Shown here: positions 1 through 5,122 of the stretch, in pieces
Layout of the letters: each line of letters opens with the position of its first letter
Position numbering within the stretch: the first letter of the stretch is position 1
Assembly: GCA_041595355.1 (NCBI GenBank)
Contig: JBFHKO010000050.1
Location: forward strand, 1-13,491
Length of the DNA stretch: 13,491 nt
Direction of reading: 5' to 3'
Source of the DNA: JBFHKO01 sp041595355
Lineage (GTDB): Bacteria; Pseudomonadota; Gammaproteobacteria; Enterobacterales; Aeromonadaceae
Program-made: the position numbers and the translations under genes
The notes under the pieces: model-generated
Seen by the model: only the letters and a program-made list of their open reading frames with translations
Databases searched by the model: none
Told to the model about the DNA's origin: nothing

Positions 1-1386
1 CGGCCAGGCCGGACCCTGATCAGCTTGGAGCGCACCGGCTGGCACGAGGGCCGCTATGTGCTGCCGGATGGCACCCTGGGGCCACAAGGGGATGAACTGA
101 TCTTCCAGTCCGGCAACACCAGGGGGGAAGACTTCGCCACCGCTGGCAGCCTGGCCGAATGGCAGGAACAGATAGGGCGGCTGTGTGTGGGCAATACCAG
201 GCTGACCTTTGCCGTGGCCTGCGCCTTTGCTGCGCCCCTGTTGCGGCTGGTGGGCATGGATGGCGGAGGGTTCCACCTCAAGGGTGAGAGCACGGACGGC
301 AAGACCACCGTCATGAAGGCCGCCGCGTCCGTGTGTGGCGGAGCGGATTTCTGGCACACCTGGCGGGCCACCGGCAACGCCATCGAGGCCATTGCCAGCC
401 GCCGCAATGATGCCCTGCTGTGTCTGGATGAGCTCAAGGAGATAGACCCCAGGGCAGCCGGCAGCACCGCTTACATGCTGGCGAACGGCCAGGGCAAGGG
501 CCGCTCCCGCATCGATGGCGAACTGAGGGACCGCAAGCAATGGCGACTGCTGTTCTTCTCCACCGGGGAACTGTCACTGTCGGAACATGCCGAGCAGGCC
601 GGAGGCCGGTTCTTTGGTGGCATGGATGTGCGCTTGCCACAGATCCCCAGCGATACCGGCAAATATGGGTGCTTCGAGACGCTTCACGGCTTCCCGGATG
701 CCAAGGCCCTGGCCGATGCCTTGCGCCTGCGCACCAGCCGCACCTATGGCGCACCCTTCCGCGCCTTCCTGGAGCGACTAGCCGCCGATCTGGAGACCCA
801 CCAGCAGGCGGCACGGGATGAGCTGGACAGGATCTCCCGCGAGCTGTTGCCCGGAGGTGCCGGCAATCAGGTGGGCCGTGTGGCGGAGCGCTTCGCACTG
901 GTGGCCGTGGCCGGCGAACTGGCCAGCCACCTGGGCGTGACTGGCTGGCCGGCAGGCACCACCAAGGCCGCCGTTCTGGCCTGCTTCTCTGCCTGGCTTG
1001 CGGCCCGCGGCCACCTGGGCAACTACGAGGATGCCGCCGCCCTGGAGCAGGTGCGCCGCTTCTTCACCGCCAACCAGTACACCCGCTTTGCCGACTGGCA
1101 CGACAGCCAGCATAGAGCGGGCAATCTGGTGGGCTATCGGCGGGCCGAACCGGAGGGGATCACCTTCTACGTGACTGCCACCGGCTGGAGCGAGATCAGC
1201 AAAGGCTATGACCCCAAGAAGGTGGCCAAGCTGTGCCAGGAAGCGGGCTATCTGGAGCAAGGCCAAGGCGACCGCAGCCGCCTGCAACGCAAGACCCGTT
1301 TGCCAGGCATGACCAACCCGACATGGGTCTATCAGTTCACCGAACGAGTGATCGGAGGGGATGAGCTGGTGGACGAGTCGGATTAA
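1..1386 (+). CDS. DUF927-type primase/helicase ATPase, 5' end cut by the window
   Basis: The frame is open from base 1, so the gene starts upstream; 461 residues are visible. The TTG at 25 is an internal codon, not a supported start. The visible part reads as a DUF927 domain: GWHEGRYVLPDG near the start, a Walker A-like GESTDGKT (bases 283-306), a Walker B-like LLCLDEL (415-435), and a conserved central part around the FFSTGE motif. The last 130 or so residues look like a winged-helix-type tail. Proteins of this family occur in phages, satellites and integrative islands, often behind a primase (TOPRIM or CHC2) domain, and are thought to unwind or prime DNA at the element's origin. The missing N-terminus would show whether a primase domain is fused here. 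The iteron cluster directly downstream (1433-1675) fits a replication protein beside its origin, as with P4 alpha and its replication sites. The family call is firm; the replication role is inferred. Confidence 0.85.
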   Translation, partial: RPGRTLISLERTGWHEGRYVLPDGTLGPQGDELIFQSGNTRGEDFATAGSLAEWQEQIGRLCVGNTRLTFAVACAFAAPLLRLVGMDGGGFHLKGESTDGKTTVMKAAASVCGGADFWHTWRATGNAIEAIASRRNDALLCLDELKEIDPRAAGSTAYMLANGQGKGRSRIDGELRDRKQWRLLFFSTGELSLSEHAEQAGGRFFGGMDVRLPQIPSDTGKYGCFETLHGFPDAKALADALRLRTSRTYGAPFRAFLERLAADLETHQQAARDELDRISRELLPGGAGNQVGRVAERFALVAVAGELASHLGVTGWPAGTTKAAVLACFSAWLAARGHLGNYEDAAALEQVRRFFTANQYTRFADWHDSQHRAGNLVGYRRAEPEGITFYVTATGWSEISKGYDPKKVAKLCQEAGYLEQGQGDRSRLQRKTRLPGMTNPTWVYQFTERVIGGDELVDESD

Positions 1387-1432
1387 CTGGCATGGCCGCT
1401 GCTACCCGTGCGCACGTATGAAAGCAAAGTAT

Positions 1433-1675
1433 GTGGGAACAGTGGGAACAAGGGGTATCAATGCCCCTCAAAGCCTTGTGTGGTGCGGGTTTCGGCTGTT
1501 CCCACACCATCATGATTTAGTGGGAACAAGTGTGGGAACAGTGGGAACAAGATCGGCGGGTTGTTCCCACACATAGGGGCCTGTTCCCACCAGCCCATCC
1601 GGTAGTGGGAACAGCGCAAAGCCAGAGCTGGCGCGGGTTTGCGGGGTTTGTTCCCACTGTTCCCACTGTTCCCAC
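1433..1675. repeat. Iteron cluster: 12 exact copies of GTGGGAACA in both orientations, putative replication origin
   Basis: Forward copies (GTGGGAACA) start at 1433, 1442, 1520, 1532, 1541 and 1605. Reverse copies (TGTTCCCAC) start at 1497, 1562, 1582, 1649, 1658 and 1667. All twelve are exact. Runs of two or three are spaced 9 bp start to start, with one 12-bp step, and the run at 1532-1549 can pair with the one at 1658-1675. A short AT-rich stretch (1677-1690) follows. No convincing gene covers the region; the open frames across it only translate the repeat. The position directly behind a primase/helicase gene suggests binding sites for that protein and an origin, but this is inference. Confidence 0.75.
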
Positions 1676-1737
1676 CGTTTTTTAATACATACGAAGGGAG
1701 CGACCAGCGACAAGCCAACCAGCCCGCCACCAATAGA

Positions 1738-1751
1738 GTGACTGCCGTCAC
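1738..1751. repeat. Small palindrome GTGAC-N4-GTCAC
   Basis: GTGAC at 1738-1742 and GTCAC at 1747-1751 are separated by TGCC. It lies between the iterons and the zinc-finger gene. The half-site resembles GTGACA/TGTCAC of the operator pair at 2794-2832, so the same regulator might bind. A weak call on its own. Confidence 0.3.
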
Positions 1752-1917
1752 AATTCCAGCCATCGACACCCGCCGAGATGTTAACGACCTTGGGCGATAA
1801 AAAGTTTCAATTCTGACCGCGTGGAAATCTGCCGGGGCGGGTCAGTGGAGGCGCCGCAATCGCTGGCAGGATCCGATCCCCCTCCCGTACCGGACAGACC
1901 ACCAGAGCGCGCCAGCC

Positions 1918-1957
1918 CCACCAGGAGGCCACCAGGAGGCCACCAGGAGGCCACCAG
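1918..1957 (+). repeat. Tandem 11-bp repeat CCACCAGGAGG, three copies plus a partial
   Basis: Exact copies start at 1918, 1929 and 1940. A partial fourth copy (CCACCAG) at 1951 runs into a Chi-like octamer. The stretch from 1690 to 2130 otherwise shows no convincing gene; open frames here have no ribosome binding site. Confidence 0.7.
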
Positions 1958-2133
1958 CCAGTGGCATACATCCAAATCCACACCCGCCACCAGCAAGCCG
2001 GCTGCCGTTCAATTCCGCACCCTATTCGTCGTGACTGGCCCACAGCCCGCATCCCGGCTGACCTGGAAACCTGCGCCCTATTCCGCGCCCTCTGCTGGTG
2101 GCTGTCGTGTGGCTGGTGGGTTGCGCTCGAAGC

Positions 2134-2149
2134 CTGTATAAATACCCAG
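2134..2149 (+). promoter_or_regulatory. LexA-box-like operator overlapping a -10-like TATAAA
   Basis: CTGTATAAATACCCAG keeps the CTG-N10-CAG frame of the gammaproteobacterial SOS box (CTGT-N8-ACAG), with one departure in the right half (CCAG for ACAG). From memory, some E. coli boxes such as those of uvrB and dinI also end in CCAG. The TATAAA inside it (2137-2142) could be a -10 element, so a bound repressor would block the promoter. It ends 27 bp before the ATG at 2177. I see no clear -35 hexamer. Confidence 0.5.
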
Positions 2150-2176
2150 CATTCACGCAGCAGCCGAGGGAGCGCC

Positions 2177-2698
2177 ATGAACCTGGAGCGGATCTTGTCC
2201 GGCCTGACGGCCAGAGGGGTAGCATGGGACGCACAGGGCTCGGCGGCCAGCTTCAACACCGCCCACCTGCGCCGGCTGGAACATGCCGCCCTGTTGCGCG
2301 GCCTCAAGGGGCCGGCCCTGGCCTGGGCCTACTGGCAGCACCTGGGTGACGACCGCCAGATCCCCATCATCCTGGCAGCCCTGACCAGGGAAGCGGCCAA
2401 GCACTGCCAGCACTACCGCCAGGCCAGGCCGGAGGGATTCGCCAAGGCCGCCCTGGCTGAATGGCTGCGCCCTGCCTGCCCGAACTGCGACGGCCGGGGC
2501 ACCCTGCCCAGGGGCGGAACCTGTCCCCGCTGCAAGGGTGCCGGGGGCAAGCAACTGAGCCGCCGCGCCCTGGCGCTGCTTATCGGCGTGAGCCAATGGC
2601 AGGAGACTTATGCCGGACCGCTGGCCCGCCTGCTGGCCGAGATGGCCGCCTGGGAGCAGGCCATCTACCAGACCGCCAGGCGCAACTTCCAAGAGTGA
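2177..2698 (+). CDS. Zinc-finger protein resembling phage Q-type antiterminators
   Basis: 173 residues. I chose ATG 2177 because a good ribosome site (GAGGGAG, 2166-2172) precedes it; the longer open frame to 1961 has none. The core is a DnaJ-like zinc motif, CPNCDGRG at residues 101-108 and CPRCKGAG at 116-123, giving four cysteine ligands (C101, C104, C116, C119). A helical stretch with conserved Trp follows (WQETY, 141-145). This CxxCxGxG arrangement near the C-terminus is common in phage proteins annotated as Q-like antiterminators, which load onto RNA polymerase at the late promoter. Similarity is by pattern only; a DNA-binding regulator of another type is possible. The gene stands alone, with repeat-rich non-coding DNA on both sides and a possible SOS operator upstream. 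Confidence 0.65.
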   Translation: MNLERILSGLTARGVAWDAQGSAASFNTAHLRRLEHAALLRGLKGPALAWAYWQHLGDDRQIPIILAALTREAAKHCQHYRQARPEGFAKAALAEWLRPACPNCDGRGTLPRGGTCPRCKGAGGKQLSRRALALLIGVSQWQETYAGPLARLLAEMAAWEQAIYQTARRNFQE

Positions 2699-2701
2699 TA
2701 C

Positions 2702-2776
2702 CCCCAAATCTGGGGAGGTGCCGAGCTTGATGGGGAACACTACGAAAGATTCGTAGTGATGCCCCCAAATATGGGG
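2702..2776. promoter_or_regulatory. Three palindromes: two CCCCAAAT(C/A)TGGGG sites flanking a 9-bp-arm hairpin
   Basis: CCCCAAATCTGGGG lies at 2702-2715 and CCCCAAATATGGGG at 2763-2776. Each is an imperfect palindrome differing at one base. Between them CACTACGAA (2738-2746) and TTCGTAGTG (2750-2758) form a perfect 9-bp inverted repeat with a 3-base centre. They start 4 bp after the stop of the zinc-finger gene. No T-run follows, so a terminator is less likely than protein-binding sites. Confidence 0.5.
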
Positions 2777-2793
2777 AGAGGCTCCCGGCGAAC

Positions 2794-2832
2794 TGTCACC
2801 AAATCGGTGACATTGTCACTGGATTGGTGACA
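2794..2832. promoter_or_regulatory. Tandem 19-bp operator pair TGTCAC(C/T)-N5-GGTGACA
   Basis: TGTCACCAAATCGGTGACA (2794-2812) and TGTCACTGGATTGGTGACA (2814-2832) share the same arms and 5-bp spacer. Their starts are 20 bp apart, about two helical turns, as expected for adjacent dimers of one regulator. A further half-site TGTCAC starts at 2868. No regulator gene that would bind here is visible. Confidence 0.6.
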
Positions 2833-2959
2833 CACCACCATCCGGCCACCAGCGCACCGCCCAAGGTTGTCACGATTGATCTGTATCAGGGCCGCAAGCC
2901 GCACCAGGCACAGGATCCGGCCTGCCGACGATTAAACAACAACCGGCTCCCAGATGGGC

Positions 2960-3030
2960 TCATATGTTGCGGACCACCGAGCTTCCGCGCACCCGTAACT
3001 GGGGTGGGGGTGGAAGGGACCCGTGATCCC
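2960..3030 (+). repeat. Left arm of a ~70-bp imperfect inverted repeat
   Basis: Aligns without gaps to the reverse complement of 3510-3580. The best part is 2988-3029, with only a handful of mismatches. Read on the minus strand it encodes a peptide with GPFHPHP and YGCAEAR, inside an open frame from 3225 to 2932. I cannot support a start codon or ribosome site for that frame, so it may be a remnant. Confidence 0.75.
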
Positions 3031-3330
3031 GGGGGAGCGTCTGCCACCTGGCAGAGCCGGAGACCATGACCAGCAGCCACCAGCAGGCCAGCACATCCCC
3101 TCTGCCGCACCTACAGGCCATCGGCCACACACCCGAGCACACACAGCAACACCCGCAACGGCAAGGCTTCCAAGGCCATAGCGGCACAGCCAACCGCACA
3201 GCAGGCCGACCACCCGACCGACCACCGCCAGCCCACACCAGGCAAGGCTGTGGGCCCATGGACGACCAGCACACCGACCACCTGACCCACCACCAGACCC
3301 ACCACCAGCCAGCCAGCGCCTGCCGTGACG

Positions 3331-3370
3331 ATTGCGCGTTTACGCAATAGATCTTGCGCGTTTGCGCAAT
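3331..3370. promoter_or_regulatory. Tandem 18-bp palindromes (ATTGCGCGTTTACGCAAT and a near-copy)
   Basis: ATTGCGCGTTTACGCAAT (3331-3348) and CTTGCGCGTTTGCGCAAT (3353-3370) differ at two bases; their starts are 22 bp apart. Arms ATTGCG/CGCAAT and TTGCGC/GCGCAA are palindromic. They look like a pair of operators or partition-type sites. They lie upstream of the ORF at 3459. The binding protein is unknown. Confidence 0.55.
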
Positions 3371-3431
3371 CCGATCGGCAGAAAGGTTCCCGGTTTCGGG
3401 GACGCTTTGGCAGCCACAAGCGGTAGTGTGC

Positions 3432-3455
3432 GGCACAAGGGATAGACACAAGGGA
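3432..3455 (+). repeat. Short direct repeat CACAAGGGAT, two copies 14 bp apart
   Basis: Two copies of CACAAGGGAT lie just before the possible GTG start at 3459. AAGGG in the second copy could serve as a ribosome site for the ATG at 3455 or the GTG at 3459, although the spacing is short for both. Nothing else is known. Confidence 0.4.
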
Positions 3456-3458
3456 TGA

Positions 3459-3800
3459 GTGAGGCATGGGCGACAGGCCACCAGCTCCAGCCACCAGCAA
3501 CCAGGGGCGGGAATCGCGGGTCCCTTCCAGCCCCACCCCGGTTACGGGTGCGCAGAGGCGCGATTAACCGCTACATGTGACACCCTGAAATGGACTTTCC
3601 TTCCTGGGTCTGGTGGCCAAGAGGCCAGGCACCACGCGGGATTGAGCCAGCAGCAGATAGGAGCCCCATATCGACCAGAGGGGGCGGTCAAATCCCTACA
3701 GCCCCATGGCACCAGTACCGCCGCCCAGGGACATTTTTACGCACGGGGAATAAGGATCTTTTTTCTAGCTGGCCGCCCTGTCAAAACCGACAGCCGGTAG
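3459..3800 (+). CDS. Possible small satellite protein containing the GPFQPHP / YGCAEAR motif
   Basis: An open frame of 113 codons from GTG 3459; the start is uncertain. Near residue 20 it carries GPFQPHP followed by YGCAEAR, the same peptide encoded on the minus strand at 2960-3030. Between the two copies most base differences fall in third codon positions (9 of 14 by hand count), so this frame seems to have been kept as protein. Short ORFs of this look occur in P4-type satellites next to the immunity region and are often annotated as Ash- or Icd-like; I recall this only loosely and do not assert the family. The C-terminal half is rich in Gly, Gln and His with no recognisable domain. It could also be a decayed gene. 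Confidence 0.35.
   Translation: MRHGRQATSSSHQQPGAGIAGPFQPHPGYGCAEARLTATCDTLKWTFLPGSGGQEARHHAGLSQQQIGAPYRPEGAVKSLQPHGTSTAAQGHFYARGIRIFFLAGRPVKTDSR
3510..3580 (-). repeat. Right arm of the ~70-bp imperfect inverted repeat
   Basis: The reverse complement matches 2960-3030 gap-free. The two arms are separated by about 480 bp, which hold Chi-like octamers and the palindrome pair at 3331-3370. The strongest identity covers the segments coding for GPF, PHP and YGCAEAR on the plus strand here. Confidence 0.75.
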
Positions 3801-3830
3801 GTTTTCCGGCCCACCGTGGCGGCTTCCCCT

Positions 3831-3836
3831 TATACT
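3831..3836 (+). promoter_or_regulatory. Possible -10 element TATACT
   Basis: TATACT lies 39 bp before the ATG at 3876. No convincing -35 hexamer is seen at 16-18 bp spacing, so this rests on the -10 alone. Confidence 0.3.
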
Positions 3837-3875
3837 GGATGCCCATCCAGCCAGCCACATCCCGAGGCGCCCCCC

Positions 3876-4064
3876 ATGACTGACCACGAACAGTTGATGA
3901 ACTGGATCCGCCACTTCCGCAAGGCCCGTCACCTGTCCACCCTGGACGTTATGACCGTAGCGGCAAGGCGTGACCACCCGGCGAACTGGCCCACCATCGA
4001 GCAGGCCGCCGAGCACCGGGAAGCGGAAATCAATCTGGGGACACTGCTGCCGCTGGAGGCATAG
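3876..4064 (+). CDS. Small Hha/YmoA-like protein
   Basis: 62 residues. ATG 3876 is supported by GAGG at 3864-3867, 8 bp upstream; the longer frame from 3816 has no ribosome site. The sequence holds a TLDVM segment (residues 22-26), then AAEHREAEI (44-52). This parallels the TLERV segment and the AADHRLAEL signature of Hha, with similar spacing and overall length (Hha has 72 residues). Hha-family proteins bind H-NS and tune silencing of horizontally acquired DNA, and copies are common on plasmids and islands. Here such a protein could modulate host silencing of the element. The match is short and made by eye; an unrelated small phage protein is possible. A strong hairpin follows the stop. Confidence 0.5.
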   Translation: MTDHEQLMNWIRHFRKARHLSTLDVMTVAARRDHPANWPTIEQAAEHREAEINLGTLLPLEA

Positions 4065-4092
4065 CGCCAGACCACCAGCAGCAGGACGAAAA

Positions 4093-4132
4093 CCGGGTGA
4101 AACCGCCCGGGTTGTTGGGTGGTTTTACCCGG
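4093..4132 (+). terminator. Very stable 16-bp hairpin after the Hha-like gene
   Basis: Bases 4093-4108 pair with 4117-4132 (two G.U pairs in the plus-strand RNA, no bulge) around an 8-base loop. It starts 28 bp after the stop at 4064. It lacks a U-run on either strand, so it may be an atypical terminator, an mRNA stabiliser or a cruciform site rather than a classical terminator. Confidence 0.45.
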
Positions 4133-4335
4133 ATTGATGCCGGGATAACCTGACCACTCCAAAGCATCACCGCCAAGGTGAGGTTCACCAGGAAGGGCCG
4201 AGCGTTTCACGAGGTCCCCTTGTGCTGCTAATCCAGCCACCAGCTATCTATCCGCCGAGAGAGTCCACCAGCCACACCAGCGAGCCCCAGCCGTTTCAGT
4301 TAAACCCACCAAAAACCACCCCAGCGCGTTGAATC

Positions 4336-4356
4336 TGGGGGTATTTTTGGGGGTAT
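4336..4356 (+). repeat. Paired TGGGGGTAT repeats, likely element-end / integrase-associated sites
   Basis: TGGGGGTAT occurs at 4336-4344 and 4348-4356, 12 bp apart and joined by TTT. From experience, such doublets lie near the ends of islands with P4-type tyrosine integrases, close to the attachment site. No integrase is in the window and I could not define an att core. From here to 4447 I see no gene. Confidence 0.35.
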
Positions 4357-4447
4357 AAACTGAAGATGGATCATTTTCAGCCATTGAATATCAGCCACTT
4401 AACTTGATATTTAGTGTTCTGGTGGGACGCCAAATCCAAGCTCAAGC

Positions 4448-4960
4448 TCATCTCCCCCATCCCCCGGATTTCTCACAAAATCGCAAGCACAACGATACAT
4501 CCGACATGCCGCACCTGAATTAGGAATAAACCTGCCGCTACTGTTTTCCCCAAGGCAATCCAGAAATCACCCTCTGGTGCGCGTTTAGACCCAATACCAT
4601 GAGCGAGGCGTCACCAACCGCGAGCTGATGGATGCCGGCAAAGCAGAGAAATACCCAGCGGGCCGTCGGGTTCTTCCTGTCCGGAAAGGCCTTGCCCTGC
4701 GCCTTCAGTTCACTGCGGATCCGGTGCTACAGCGCCGCATCAATCATCGGGCTGCAGGTCATCACCATCAGCGGTGCCTCTGTCCGCTCCGGTTTTTTCA
4801 GGAGCCGGGCTCGGTCGATTTGAGCCGGTTTCTCGCCAGGGTATGCCGCTCACGCTTGCGGGCCTACTCGTTGGTGAGCAGCCGCCACTTCTGAAGCACA
4901 CCGGCATAATTGGCGTCCACCCATTGACCTGCATAGCCATTGTCGATAGGGAAACGCGTC
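4448..4960 (-). pseudogene. Degenerate IS1634-type transposase, C-terminal remnant
   Basis: Read on the minus strand, conceptual translation gives NGYAGQWVDANYAGVLQKWR, then LLTNE, a stop, ARKRERHTL, and after a frameshift or deletion EAPLMVMTCSPMIDAAL. Another stop follows, then RIRSELKAQGKAFPDRKNP, TARWVFLCFAGIH, and near the end a CGM tripeptide. This matches the C-terminal pattern I know from IS1634-family transposases (the LMVMT segment, the FPDQKGKPT..PTARWVF segment and a terminal CGM). At least two in-frame stops, frame changes and loss of the central catalytic part show that it is dead. No terminal inverted repeats could be defined. It sits where the mobile element meets the cellobiose operon, so it may mark a past rearrangement. 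Confidence 0.7.
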
Positions 4961-5048
4961 GGGATTAAGAGTGGTCAACGGCGCCTTGGGCTCTTTGAGC
5001 TTGGCCGAGTGAAGCGGGGTCATCCGCTCAAGGGCGGACGTCGAATGA

Positions 5049-5078
5049 AAACGGGAACAGGGATCCCTTCCTGTCCCC
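5049..5078 (-). terminator. Probable terminator of the cellobiose operon
   Basis: On the minus strand the RNA arms GGGGACAGG and CCUGUUCCC (from 5078-5070 and 5061-5053) form a 9-bp stem with one G.U pair. GUUUU follows. It lies about 45 bp past the EIIC stop. The U-run is short. A second GC-rich stem (about 5089-5107) lies between it and the gene. Confidence 0.5.
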
Positions 5079-5122
5079 TTTCGGGAGTGGCGGGCACTTT
5101 GCCTGCCCCTCTGTTCTTACAG

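Larger units (their letters stand above)
1587..4272 (-). repeat. Dispersed Chi-like octamers (CCACCAGC on +, GCTGGTGG on -)
   Basis: Exact CCACCAGC starts at 1587, 1951, 1987, 2846, 3077, 3302, 3478, 3491, 4072, 4237 and 4265. The opposite orientation GCTGGTGG starts at 2094 and 2112. Three more lie in the DUF927 gene (246 and 1365 on +, 798 on -). From 4450 to the end of the window I find only two (5548 and 11960). GCTGGTGG is the E. coli Chi sequence recognised by RecBCD; whether this host uses the same octamer is not shown. Many near-copies (CCACCAGG, CCACCAGA) are mixed in. Confidence 0.7.

Noticed and set aside
1433..1675. CRISPR array
   Set aside because: The repeats are 9 bp, in both orientations, and often directly adjacent without spacers.
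1361..1769. Open frames on both strands with VGTVGT and WEQWEQ repeats
   Set aside because: They only translate the 9-bp iterons; 9 is a multiple of 3, so the frame stays open by chance. No ribosome site.
2824..3069. 81-codon plus-strand frame starting MVTHHHPATS
   Set aside because: TTG start inside the second operator, no ribosome site, and it crosses the inverted-repeat arm in a non-conserved frame.
2960..3536. Minus-strand frames of 141 and 173 codons rich in Trp, Val and Gly
   Set aside because: Composition comes from GTGG/CCACC repeats (WWWVWWWV); no start signal. Only the short YGCAEAR part in another frame looks selected.
4628..4968. Plus-strand frames of 63-88 codons
   Set aside because: Antisense to the transposase remnant, which explains the sequence better.
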